Assembly: GCF_000577815.1 (NCBI RefSeq)
Contig: NZ_CBYM010000004.1
Span: 1-64,000, forward strand
Origin: Clostridium saudiense
GTDB lineage: Bacteria > Bacillota > Clostridia > Clostridiales > Clostridiaceae
Length of the DNA stretch: 64,000 nucleotides
Reading direction: 5' to 3'
Shown: in pieces, positions 43,246 to 52,997 of the stretch
Layout: each line of letters opens with the position of its first letter
Numbering within the stretch: position 1 is the first letter of the stretch
Position numbers and translations under genes: made by a program
Notes under the pieces: model-generated
Database searches by the model: none
What the model was told of the DNA's origin: nothing
Seen by the model: only the letters and a program-made list of their open reading frames with translations

Positions 43246-45024
43246 GTGGGATTAAATTGGAGTTTAAAAGAGCTATATGAATCATTTGAGAGTGTTGAAT
43301 TTAAAAATGATATGAATAGCCTAACTGAAGAAATAAATGAAATAAACAATTGGATTGAAGAAGCAGTTAAGCATTATGAAAATGTATTAGAAAAGTTAGA
43401 AGAATATTTAAATAAATATATAAAATTAGAGGAACTGATTAGTAAGTTAGGGCAATTTATTGAACTAAGTATTAGTGTAAATACAAAAGATACAGAAGCA
43501 CTTAAAAATTCAGATATCTTTGAAAAGAAGTTAACTTATTTAGTTAAAGGTTCTACTAAAATTGAAAGGTATATAAGTGAAATAGAGGATATTGACTCTA
43601 TAATTGAGAAATCATCATTATTAAAAGAACATGCATTTTTATTAAAGAGTATAGTTGAAGATAGTAAATATTTATTAAGTGAAAAAGAAGAAAATATAAT
43701 TGCAAATATGAGAAATACAGGATCAAATGCATGGAGTAAATTAAAAGATAATTTAATTTCATCATTAACTGTTGAAATGACAGAAGGTGGTAAAGTAAAA
43801 GAATACCCATTAACAGTTGTTTTAAATATGGCTTATGATAAAAATGAAAAAGTTAGAAAAAAAGCTTATGAAGCAGAAATAAAGTCATATAAGAAAGTTG
43901 AAGAGGGAGTGGCTGCTGCTCTTAATGGAATAAAGGGTGAAGTATTAACTGTTTGTGAATTAAGAGGATATGAATCTCCATTAGAAGAAACACTTTTAAA
44001 TTCAAGAATGGATGAAGAGTCATTAAATGCAATGATTGAAGCAATGAAAGAAAGTTTACCTGTATTTAGAAAGTACTTAAGAAGAAAAGCAGAAATATTA
44101 GGGCATAAAAATGGATTACCATTTTACGATTTATATGCTCCAATTAATAATGCCAATATGAATTTTACTTATGATGAAGCTAGTAAATTTATAGTCAAGA
44201 ATTTTAGAACTTTTAGTGATGATTTAGCAGATTTCGCACAAAAGGCTATTGATAATAATTGGATAGATGTAGAGCCAAGAGAAGGAAAAGTAGGAGGAGC
44301 TTTTTGTCAAGGAATTCATACTTTAGGTGAAAGCAGAATCTTATTAAACTTTGGGGGAAGTTTTGGTGATGTTGTTACTATGGCTCATGAACTTGGACAC
44401 GGATTCCATGGTGAGTGTCTAAAAAATGAATCTATATTAAATTCAGATTATCCTATGCCAATAGCAGAAACAGCATCAACATTTTGTGAAACTATAATAA
44501 AAAAAGCTGCAATTAAAGATGTTAAACATAAAGAAGCTTTAGCTATATTAGAAACAGAAATTTGTGATTGTACACAAGTTATTGTAGATATTTATTCAAG
44601 ATTTTTATTTGAAAAGTCAGTATTTGAAGCTAGAAAAGAAAGTGCATTAACAGTTGAACAAATAAAGGGACTTATGATAGAAGCGCAGAAAGAAGCTTAT
44701 GGAGATGGATTAGACGAAAAGTTTTTACATCCATATATGTGGGCTTGGAAACCTCATTATTATGATGCAAATTATAATTACTATAACTTCCCATATGCAT
44801 TTGGACTTTTATTTGCAAAGGGATTATATGCTGAATACCTTAAAAAAGGTGAAGATTTTGTAAGTGAATATGAAAAACTTTTATCAATTACAGGTAAAAA
44901 TAAAATAGCAGATATAACTAAAGAAGTAGGAATTGATATTCATGATAAAGAGTTCTGGAAGAATTCTTTAAAGACTATTGAAGAGGATATAGAAGAGTTT
45001 ATTAAAATGAGTAAAAAACATTAA
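43246..45024 (+). CDS. pepF: M3 family oligoendopeptidase (PepF-like)
   Basis: 592-residue cytosolic zinc metallopeptidase that cuts short peptides. The zinc site is TMAHELGHGFHGE (HExxH), with the third ligand Glu in PMPIAETASTFCE. The N-terminal helical region (1-200) is the usual M3 lid. GTG start with GGAGGTT 8 bases upstream. A 50-residue gene follows after 19 bases, probably in the same transcript. Confidence 0.94.
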   Translation: MGLNWSLKELYESFESVEFKNDMNSLTEEINEINNWIEEAVKHYENVLEKLEEYLNKYIKLEELISKLGQFIELSISVNTKDTEALKNSDIFEKKLTYLVKGSTKIERYISEIEDIDSIIEKSSLLKEHAFLLKSIVEDSKYLLSEKEENIIANMRNTGSNAWSKLKDNLISSLTVEMTEGGKVKEYPLTVVLNMAYDKNEKVRKKAYEAEIKSYKKVEEGVAAALNGIKGEVLTVCELRGYESPLEETLLNSRMDEESLNAMIEAMKESLPVFRKYLRRKAEILGHKNGLPFYDLYAPINNANMNFTYDEASKFIVKNFRTFSDDLADFAQKAIDNNWIDVEPREGKVGGAFCQGIHTLGESRILLNFGGSFGDVVTMAHELGHGFHGECLKNESILNSDYPMPIAETASTFCETIIKKAAIKDVKHKEALAILETEICDCTQVIVDIYSRFLFEKSVFEARKESALTVEQIKGLMIEAQKEAYGDGLDEKFLHPYMWAWKPHYYDANYNYYNFPYAFGLLFAKGLYAEYLKKGEDFVSEYEKLLSITGKNKIADITKEVGIDIHDKEFWKNSLKTIEEDIEEFIKMSKKH

Positions 45025-45043
45025 GTTAAAGAGGTGAATTACA

Positions 45044-45196
45044 ATGGATATAAATTTAAGCAAAGATGAAATTATTGTTGTTTTAGATGCACTAGTAGAG
45101 GGGATAGCATTTGATAAGAATGCTGATGATATTAAAGAAGTATATAATAAAATAGTAAAGCAAGCACATATGGAAGAGTATGAAATGTTAGGCTAA
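45044..45196 (+). CDS. Small acidic protein, 50 residues, unknown
   Basis: A short gene starting MDINLSKDEIIVVLDAL, with AGAGGTG upstream and a strong terminator right after it. The sequence suggests two helices: an N-terminal hydrophobic-acidic helix and a second helix with KEVYNKIVKQA. It lies 19 bases after pepF. I recognise no family; the ribosome site, coding-like composition and operon position support it. Confidence 0.75.
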   Translation: MDINLSKDEIIVVLDALVEGIAFDKNADDIKEVYNKIVKQAHMEEYEMLG

Positions 45197-45204
45197 TTTA
45201 TAAG

Positions 45205-45248
45205 AATAAGAGTAATAAACTATAATATTAGTTTATTACTCTTATTTG
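45205..45248. terminator. Rho-independent terminator
   Basis: A stem of about 17 bp (ATAAGAGTAATAAACT and complement) with a short loop, followed by TTTG; A-rich on the other side, so it may also serve the convergent gene at 45286. Confidence 0.85.
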
Positions 45249-45285
45249 TTTATAAAGGACAATAGTTTAGAAAAAATAATTTAAT

Positions 45286-46209
45286 TTATAATGAAACAAA
45301 TTTAAAAAATATATAAGTTACAAATGTTATATAAATATAATAAGTAATAATGAACAATGATATAAATAAAATTATAAATTTACTATGATTAAGAAAGCTT
45401 AGGAGTTTATCTAATAATATATCAAAGCTCCAAGATTTATTTTGAAGTACAGTTTCCTTAATTTTTAGAGGAGAATAAGTACTATCTTTATTTATTTTAT
45501 TTTTAATAAAATAAGGTAAATCCTCTGCGGTTACTATTGGTGTATCAAGTACTTCATTTTGTTTAATAACAAGGCTTTTTTGAGGAAGAGCAATTATATT
45601 GGTTATAGGAATATCAGAAGACAAAATGTCTTGTAGTATGTTATAACAATTGGTACATTCATCGTATATTTTATTAAGTACATTATTATCAAGTATAGTA
45701 TCATCATTTAAATCTTCATTATCAAATGCAATTTCATTAGAATATTTGTTTTTTGTGAAATCTGTATAAGGATAAGTTAATGTTTTAATTGCAAAAACTC
45801 CACTATTTGTTATTACAAGATCATCAATTAAGCAACTATCTTCATCATTATTTTCTAAGTGAATATTATTTAAAATAATACTATCATTTTTTAAAGCTCT
45901 TAAATTGTGCGAAACTTTATATGAATTAAATATAGTATCAAATAAATAACTTAAATCTATATATATTTTTTCGTATATCTTGAATTTAATAGCGCATATA
46001 TTTACTAAATATAAAAAGTATATAGTTGCTAATGTATTAAATTTTATATGAAGAAAAAAGCCAATAGTAAAAAGTAAAAATGGAAACCTTAAAAAAGGTT
46101 TAGTTAATATAAAAGTTAGTGTTTTTACAATGGCTTTTATTATAAATTTCAAAAGAGTAAATATAATTCTAAAAGTAAATAAAATAATATCTCCTAAAAC
46201 AAGCAACAT
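45286..46209 (-). CDS. NERD-like domain membrane protein
   Basis: 307 residues: two hydrophobic blocks at the N-terminus (about 5-35 and 40-75), a soluble region with a NERD-type core (about 110-235; IDDLVITNSGVFAIKTL), and a C-terminal membrane helix (about 272-300). In active NERD or endonuclease-like folds the pattern is D...E-x-K; here the Asp is kept but the Glu and Lys are not evident, so it may be non-catalytic. It lies 45 bases after a DEDDh exonuclease gene on the same strand and is probably cotranscribed. Confidence 0.65.
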   Translation of the reverse strand: MLLVLGDIILFTFRIIFTLLKFIIKAIVKTLTFILTKPFLRFPFLLFTIGFFLHIKFNTLATIYFLYLVNICAIKFKIYEKIYIDLSYLFDTIFNSYKVSHNLRALKNDSIILNNIHLENNDEDSCLIDDLVITNSGVFAIKTLTYPYTDFTKNKYSNEIAFDNEDLNDDTILDNNVLNKIYDECTNCYNILQDILSSDIPITNIIALPQKSLVIKQNEVLDTPIVTAEDLPYFIKNKINKDSTYSPLKIKETVLQNKSWSFDILLDKLLSFLNHSKFIILFISLFIITYYIYITFVTYIFFKFVSL

Positions 46210-46254
46210 TTACGTAGCCTCCTTTAGTATTAGAATATCTACTTTTATGGAAAA

Positions 46255-47004
46255 TTATTCATCTTTAATTATAAATTGTTTAGTTTTACCCATAAAATAT
46301 GCTAAACGTATCATTTCAATTTCTTCTTTTGACATTTTTCTATTATATTTCTTTTCAAATTCATTGATTAGTGCATTTGAATCAAGTTTTTCTTTTTTTA
46401 CTTTAGGTCGCTTAGTATTAGCTTTATTAATTGGCTTAGATAATAATTGCTTATTATATATTTTTTTAAATACTTCTGCAGTATAATGTGCATCAAAAAA
46501 TGCATCATGGAAATCACCATCAATAGGTATTTCTAATGCTTCAACAGCTTTTTTTAAGCCAATTTTTTGACCTTTAGGAACATTAAGCAGTTTAGTTGCA
46601 TAGTGCTGAATATCAATATATTTTTCAGGAATAAAGGTAGTGGGAATATTATAAAATCCCATATTCTTTATTAATTCTGTAATATCAGAATCACCCCATA
46701 CAACTAAAGTACTCTTATCTTTTCCAATAAAATCAATGAATTGTTTAAAAACATCAATAAAGTTATAAGAAGCATTTAAATCATTAATATTTATTTTTGT
46801 TAATTCTTCAACATAAGGATGAAGCCTTTTATGAATATTAGGTTTAATTAAGGAATTAAATGTTCCTATGGTTTCAAAATTTTTATTTAATTTTATTGCT
46901 CCAATTTGAATTATTTCAAATAGTAAAGATGGTTTAGGAGCATCTATTACTACATCTTCAGGATGTTGTTGATTAAATTCTAAATCAAAAATTATATAGT
47001 TCAT
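46255..47004 (-). CDS. DEDDh 3'-5' exonuclease family protein (KapD-like)
   Basis: 249 residues. The DnaQ-like exonuclease core is at 1-185: FDLEFN with the first Asp and Glu, a central WGDSDI Asp, and HDAFFDAHYTAEVF with the last His and Asp. The C-terminal 60 residues are a Lys-rich linker and a small helical unit (NRKMSKEEIEMIRLAY). It resembles KapD and other small exonucleases of Firmicutes; substrate unknown. The ribosome site is a modest GGTG. Confidence 0.85.
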   Translation of the reverse strand: MNYIIFDLEFNQQHPEDVVIDAPKPSLLFEIIQIGAIKLNKNFETIGTFNSLIKPNIHKRLHPYVEELTKININDLNASYNFIDVFKQFIDFIGKDKSTLVVWGDSDITELIKNMGFYNIPTTFIPEKYIDIQHYATKLLNVPKGQKIGLKKAVEALEIPIDGDFHDAFFDAHYTAEVFKKIYNKQLLSKPINKANTKRPKVKKEKLDSNALINEFEKKYNRKMSKEEIEMIRLAYFMGKTKQFIIKDE

Positions 47005-47108
47005 TTTACACCTACGATAAAATTTTTATTTTTTAGTCATTTACATAACTTCTATTACATATATTAAAACATAAATAATTAAAAATGTCTTAAAAAGAGG
47101 TGTAATAA

Positions 47109-47225
47109 ATGAGTATTTATGTTTTAAAGGAATATGTTGAAGAATGTATTAAGAATGGAATAGAGCCAACATTTGAAGGGTTAAATATTTATTATAAATC
47201 AAAAGAAATAAATTACAATAAATAA
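47109..47225 (+). CDS. Very small protein, 38 residues, unknown
   Basis: A gene beginning MSIYVLKEYVEECIKNG with AAAGAGGTG 6 bases before the ATG. It may form a short helix followed by an EGLNIYYKS strand. It lies between a divergent exonuclease gene and the DUF2232 gene. The strong ribosome site supports it, but I recognise no family. Confidence 0.6.
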   Translation: MSIYVLKEYVEECIKNGIEPTFEGLNIYYKSKEINYNK

Positions 47226-47310
47226 TATTTAAAGAAAATTTACTATTAACTTTATAAGAAAAGCATATAATAAATAAAGATACATTAAGATTAAGTGTGG
47301 TGAACATAAT

Positions 47311-48273
47311 TTGAAAACAAAAAAATTAACAGAAGCAGCAATGTTATCAGCTTTATTTGTGGTTTCAAGCATGGTAGCAATTTACACAGGAATAGCATAT
47401 ACATTATATTTGGATATGATAGTGCCACTTTTTATTTGTCTTATATTTATGAGGCTTGATTTTAAGTATACATTATTATCTTCTATTACATCATTGCTTA
47501 TTGTAACTCTTGCAGTAGGTGACGTAGCATCAGCAATTTGGATGAGCCAAGGAATTATAATGGGATTGATTTGTGGGTATTTTATTAGAAGAAAAGGAAC
47601 AATATTTGATGATTTATTTTATTCAGCAATTTTAGGAACTTTTGTTATGGTTTTGATTGATATTTATTTTTCTAAATTAACAGGTTATAGTTTTATGAAA
47701 GAATTTGATAGCTATACAGAATTGTTTCCTTTAAATGGTGAATATATGGAAGTTGCTTTTAATATTTTTGTTGCAACAATGCCTATAGGTACAATATTAA
47801 TATCTTATATTGGAGCTTTATTTATAGGTAAAAAGCTTAGAATATTAAATGAAAATTGTAATGAAAAATATATGATAATTAAAAACTTTAAAAGATATGG
47901 TTCTTATATATGTTGTAGCACGAGTACATATTATTTTGGAATTATATATTTAATTTTAATTGAAATATTAAAATTAACAGGTTTTGAATTTAAATTCGTT
48001 TATTTTAAAACGGTAGTAATGGCAATTAGAGTAGTAGTAATATATTTTGTTTTAAAAGATTCTTTTACATTTGTAATTAGGGGATTATCTACAAAGGTGA
48101 AATCTAATGGTGCATCGCAATTAATTTGGTTGGGGGTGCTTTATATGCTGCTAGTTGACTTTAAAGCTACGTTTATTATTTTGGTAGTAGGAAGTTTAGT
48201 AATTAACTATTCAATGAAGCTAAGGGAATCACAAATAAATATGTTAAATAAAGTTGTTTTAAAAAGACAGTAA
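47311..48273 (+). CDS. DUF2232 / YybS-like membrane protein
   Basis: 320 residues with about eight membrane helices, starting KKLTEAAMLSALFVV, a motif shared with ECF S-components and YybS proteins. GIIMGLICGYFIRRKG and a C-terminal membrane pair fit DUF2232. The family is often near ribosomal or replication genes in Firmicutes, but its function is unsettled. The start is a TTG with GTGGTG about 9 bases upstream. Confidence 0.82.
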   Translation: MKTKKLTEAAMLSALFVVSSMVAIYTGIAYTLYLDMIVPLFICLIFMRLDFKYTLLSSITSLLIVTLAVGDVASAIWMSQGIIMGLICGYFIRRKGTIFDDLFYSAILGTFVMVLIDIYFSKLTGYSFMKEFDSYTELFPLNGEYMEVAFNIFVATMPIGTILISYIGALFIGKKLRILNENCNEKYMIIKNFKRYGSYICCSTSTYYFGIIYLILIEILKLTGFEFKFVYFKTVVMAIRVVVIYFVLKDSFTFVIRGLSTKVKSNGASQLIWLGVLYMLLVDFKATFIILVVGSLVINYSMKLRESQINMLNKVVLKRQ

Positions 48274-48477
48274 AAATTACTTTTAAATAATATATCTTTT
48301 ATTTTAAAGTTATTTATTGATAAAATTAATATTAAGTAATGTAATTTGATTAGCCTTATGGTAATATATAGTATGCTATAGAGTTTATAAAAATGTAATT
48401 TTTATAAAAGATAAGATAAAAATAACAAGCTAAGGTTTATTATATAATTAACAAAGATGAAAGATATATTGAGGTGA

Positions 48478-49500
<1,023 letters not shown>

Positions 49501-49529
49501 TTAATTTTAATTAATAAATTAGAGATTAA

Positions 49530-49571
49530 AATAGTAACAATAATATTTATTATTGTTACTATTTTTTTTTA
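49530..49571 (+). terminator. Rho-independent terminator
   Basis: AATAGTAACAATAA paired with TTATTGTTACTATT and ten T. Ends the LacI regulator transcript. Confidence 0.92.
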
Positions 49572-49593
49572 TTATAAATTAATAACTTGATAT

Positions 49594-49634
49594 TTTTAGT
49601 AAAATACTATATATTTTTACTGTAAACGTTATTA
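49594..49634. promoter_or_regulatory. Double palindrome plus LacI-type operator before the lipase-like gene
   Basis: TTTTAGTAAAA (49594-49604) and TTTTACTGTAAA (49615-49626) have centres 22 bp apart, and TGTAAACGTTATTA (49621-49634) is a LacI/GalR or cre-like site that partly overlaps the second palindrome. The same arrangement recurs at 50632 and 52860. Confidence 0.6.
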
Positions 49635-49660
49635 AGGGGGTTGCTAGGTGGAGGTTAAAA

Positions 49661-50629
49661 ATGGAAACAATTAAAAGTGGGATTTATTCAAATTACGGAT
49701 ATAATGAAGAAGATGTTGAACAGGTAAAGATAAGTATTAATAAAATTAAAAAGGATGGATATTTTAAAGGATGTAATAACTTAAATATTTATTACCAAGT
49801 ATTTTCTGTAATAAATGAAAAAGGTAGAATTGTAATTTCGCATGGGTTTTCTGAATGTATAGAAAAATATAATGAGTTAATTTACTATTTTACAGAAATG
49901 GGCTATTCAGTATATGCAATTGAACATAGGGGACATGGAAGATCAGGTTCATTTGGAAAAAAACATAAAAGTCAAATAAGTATAGATAAGTTTGAATATT
50001 ATGTAGAAGATTTAAGGATTTTCTTAGATACTATTGTTGTAGGAAAAGACGTTGATTTATATTTATATGCACATTCTATGGGAGGAGCTATCGGTACAAT
50101 GTTTTTAGAGAAGTACTGTGGATATTTTAAAAAGGCTATATTAAGTGCTCCGATGATGGATATAAATACAGGGGAATACCATAAGGCTATATCTTATTTA
50201 ATAAGTCAGATATATATTAATATTGGAAAGGGAGAGGAATTTTTATTTGGACAAGGTCCATTTGAAGGGAAATATGATTTAGAGTCATCAGGAACTTCTA
50301 ATATGTATAGATATAAAAATCATTTAGATTATTTAAACAAAAACGAGGAATTGCAAAGATGTGGTGGAAGTTTTAAATGGCTTAATGAGTCTTTAAAGGC
50401 AACTAAGGAAATATTAAAGAAAAGGAATATTGAGAAAATAAATATACCAATATTGTTTTTTCAGGCAGGGAGAGATACCTTTGTAAAAGAAAAAGGGCAG
50501 AATAAATTTTGTGAAATAGCAAATATGTGTAAAAAGATAAGATTTGAGAATGGGAAGCATGAACTTTATATGGAAGATGATGAAATTATGATTGAGTATT
50601 TAAAAAATATAAGTGAATTTTTAAAATAA
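49661..50629 (+). CDS. Alpha/beta hydrolase, monoacylglycerol lipase-like
   Basis: 322 residues. ISHGFSECIEKYNEL (oxyanion region), AIEHRGHGRSG, the nucleophile in AHSMGGAIG, acid in FQAGRDTFV and His in GKHELYME match serine hydrolases of the lysophospholipase/monoglyceride lipase group. No signal peptide. GGAGG and a nearby GTTAAAA precede the ATG. It shares promoter motifs with the galactosidase genes, which suggests coregulation, although its role in galactoside use is unclear. Confidence 0.88.
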   Translation: METIKSGIYSNYGYNEEDVEQVKISINKIKKDGYFKGCNNLNIYYQVFSVINEKGRIVISHGFSECIEKYNELIYYFTEMGYSVYAIEHRGHGRSGSFGKKHKSQISIDKFEYYVEDLRIFLDTIVVGKDVDLYLYAHSMGGAIGTMFLEKYCGYFKKAILSAPMMDINTGEYHKAISYLISQIYINIGKGEEFLFGQGPFEGKYDLESSGTSNMYRYKNHLDYLNKNEELQRCGGSFKWLNESLKATKEILKKRNIEKINIPILFFQAGRDTFVKEKGQNKFCEIANMCKKIRFENGKHELYMEDDEIMIEYLKNISEFLK

Positions 50630-50631
50630 AA

Positions 50632-50698
50632 TTTTACTAAAAAACTTGAAAATTTTACTGTAAATATATTATAATACTTATTAAGAAAACGTTATCTA
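50632..50698 (+). promoter_or_regulatory. Promoter, double palindrome and LacI-type operator of the alpha-galactosidase gene
   Basis: -35 TTGAAA (50646-50651), 18 bp, TATAAT (50670-50675). Palindromes TTTTACTAAAA (50632-50642) and TTTTACTGTAAA (50653-50664) have centres 22 bp apart. AAGAAAACGTTATCTA (50683-50698) lies just after the likely start site and fits a repressing LacI site. Confidence 0.65.
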
Positions 50699-50727
50699 AA
50701 ATAATATGTGAAAGTAAGGGTGTAATT

Positions 50728-52800
50728 ATGGGAATTGTAATAAATGAATTAAAAAATGTATTTGCATTACAAAGTAAAAATAATAGTTATGTTTTTGGAA
50801 TAGATAATATGGGGTTGGTAAGACATTTATATTGGGGAAGCAAAATTGAAAATGTTGATGATTTTGATATGCCAACATTAGTTGAAGTATCGACTAATGA
50901 TCCTGTTTTTGAAATAACTAAAGAAGAATTTCCGGTGTACGGTAGTTTAAGATATAAAGAACATTGTTTAAAGGCTTCATTTATTGATGGATGTAGAGAG
51001 TTAGTTTATAGCTATGAAGGTTATGAAGTTGATGGAAATGAACTAGTTATAAAATTAAAGGACATTCATTATGATTTCAATATGAATCTTCATTATAAAG
51101 TTTATGAAGAATATGACTTAATTGAAAGATATGTGACTATTAAAAATAATTCGGAAAATGTTATTGAAATTGAAAAAGTGCATAGTGGGCAATTTCATAT
51201 ACCATATGAAGATTTAACTTTTTCAAATGTACATGGTCATTGGGGTGCAGAGCAACAAAGATTTACACAAAAAGTTAGCTATGGAAAGATTGTTATAGAA
51301 AATAGAAGAGGGATTTCTACTCATAATCATAATCCATATTTCATTTTAGATAAAAATGCAACAGAAACCACAGGAGAAGTATTCTTTGGTGCTTTAAAAC
51401 TAAGTGGTAACTTTAGTGGAGTAATTGAACAAACACAATATGGAGAAACATTAGTACAACTAGGTATTAATTCACATGATTTCTTATTAAAGCTTAATCA
51501 GGGAGAAGAGTTTATATCTCCGGCTATTATAGCAGGTTATAGTAATAGTGGGTTTGAAACTATGACTCATAATCTCCATAACTTTGCTAAAGATAATGTA
51601 TTGAGAAGTGGATTAAGACCAGTATTATATAATTCATGGGAAGCAACTGAATTTAAAGTGAGTTGTGATGAGCAAATAAAACTTGCAAAAAAGGCAAAGG
51701 AAATTGGAGCTGAGCTGTTTGTTGTAGATGATGGTTGGTTTGGAGAAAGACATGGAATTGACAATGGACTTGGAGATTGGTATGTAAATGAAGAAAAATT
51801 TCCAAATGGATTAAACCCATTAATAAATGAAGTAAAGGCTATGGATATGATGTTTGGAATTTGGGTAGAACCTGAAATGGTGAACCCGTTATCTAATCTC
51901 TATAAAGAACATCCAGAGTGGATATATCATTTTGATAGTAGAGAAAGTGATACATCTAGAGGTCAATATGTATTAGATGTTACAAAGAAAGAAGTAAAAG
52001 ATTTTATTTATAATATGTTAGATAATTTATTAACAACTTATGATATTGATTATATTAAATGGGATGCAAATAGACCTATGTCTCAAACTAATTTAGAAAG
52101 AGATGTTTGGTACAAGCATATTGAAGCTGTCTATGATATTGTAAAAAATCTTAAGCTTAAGCATCCAAATGTACTATTTGAAGCCTGTGCTTCAGGGGGT
52201 GGAAGAATAGATTATGGTATTTTAGGAATATTCGATGATTTTTGGACAAGCGATAATACTGATGCTTATGACAGATTATTTATTCAAGAGAATTATTCAT
52301 ATATATATCCAATAAAAGCTATGAGAGCTTGGGTAACTGATTGTCCGAACTTTTTATCAAGAAGAATTATACCTATGAAGTTTAGATATCATAGTGCTAT
52401 GATGGGTACTTTAGGTATTGGATGTAATATATTAAAATTTAGTGAAGAAGAAATAGAGTTATCTAAGGGATTAATTGAAGAATATAAGAATATAAGGCAT
52501 ATAGTTCAAGAAGGTGATTTCTACAGATTAGAAAATAATTCCAAAAATAAATATAAGCTTTATCAATACATGAATGGAAAAGAAGGGTTAGTATTTGCAT
52601 TTTTACCTCAAAGTGAACTTGGACATAGAGGTACAACTATAAAGTTTAGAGCACTTGAAAAAGAAAGTACCTATTTAGTTAAAATTGATAAAAATGTTAT
52701 TGTGAAAACAGGAAGATATTTAATGAATCATGGATTAGAACTAAAATTATATGGAGATTATGATAGCATTATAATAAAGATAAGTAAAATAGAGGAATAA
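50728..52800 (+). CDS. agaA: Alpha-galactosidase, GH36
   Basis: 690-residue cytosolic enzyme removing terminal alpha-galactose from raffinose-type sugars. N-terminal beta-sandwich (1-300), then the barrel with VVDDGWFGER, the nucleophile Asp446 in KWDANRPM, and acid/base Asp near 509 in TSDNTDAYDR; a short C-terminal sheet domain follows. Slightly shorter than the 720-740 residues usual in the family, with no missing motif. AAGGGTG lies before the ATG. It is followed by a terminator and the sugar symporter gene. Confidence 0.95.
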   Translation: MGIVINELKNVFALQSKNNSYVFGIDNMGLVRHLYWGSKIENVDDFDMPTLVEVSTNDPVFEITKEEFPVYGSLRYKEHCLKASFIDGCRELVYSYEGYEVDGNELVIKLKDIHYDFNMNLHYKVYEEYDLIERYVTIKNNSENVIEIEKVHSGQFHIPYEDLTFSNVHGHWGAEQQRFTQKVSYGKIVIENRRGISTHNHNPYFILDKNATETTGEVFFGALKLSGNFSGVIEQTQYGETLVQLGINSHDFLLKLNQGEEFISPAIIAGYSNSGFETMTHNLHNFAKDNVLRSGLRPVLYNSWEATEFKVSCDEQIKLAKKAKEIGAELFVVDDGWFGERHGIDNGLGDWYVNEEKFPNGLNPLINEVKAMDMMFGIWVEPEMVNPLSNLYKEHPEWIYHFDSRESDTSRGQYVLDVTKKEVKDFIYNMLDNLLTTYDIDYIKWDANRPMSQTNLERDVWYKHIEAVYDIVKNLKLKHPNVLFEACASGGGRIDYGILGIFDDFWTSDNTDAYDRLFIQENYSYIYPIKAMRAWVTDCPNFLSRRIIPMKFRYHSAMMGTLGIGCNILKFSEEEIELSKGLIEEYKNIRHIVQEGDFYRLENNSKNKYKLYQYMNGKEGLVFAFLPQSELGHRGTTIKFRALEKESTYLVKIDKNVIVKTGRYLMNHGLELKLYGDYDSIIIKISKIEE

Positions 52801-52807
52801 TTCATCC

Positions 52808-52840
52808 AAAAGATAGCTATTTGGAATAGCTATCTTTTTT
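52808..52840 (+). terminator. Rho-independent terminator
   Basis: AAAGATAGCTA paired with TAGCTATCTTT and a T-run, after the alpha-galactosidase gene. Confidence 0.93.
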
Positions 52841-52859
52841 ATATAAAATCATAAAAAAA

Positions 52860-52926
52860 TTTTAGTAAAAAATAATTAAAATTTTACTATAAAACACTTG
52901 TGAAACGTTTACTGATATGGTAATAT
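52860..52926 (+). promoter_or_regulatory. Promoter, double palindrome and LacI-type operator of the GPH symporter gene
   Basis: TTTTAGTAAAA (52860-52870) and TTTTACTATAAAA (from 52882) have centres 23 bp apart. A promoter TTGTGA (52898-52903), 17 bp, TAATAT follows, and GTGAAACGTTTACT (52900-52913), the best LacI-type operator of the cluster, covers the -35 and spacer. Confidence 0.62.
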
Positions 52927-52997
52927 AAAAATGTAGTAAGTGAAAACTATTACAAAAAAGGGTTAGTATTGAATAAAAATGAGGAAGGATGAGAATT

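Noticed and set aside
49621-49634. CcpA cre site rather than a LacI operator
   Set aside because: It is one base from cre consensus, so CcpA remains possible, but the related AAACGTT sites at 50683 and 52900 fit cre less well and the LacI gene is adjacent.
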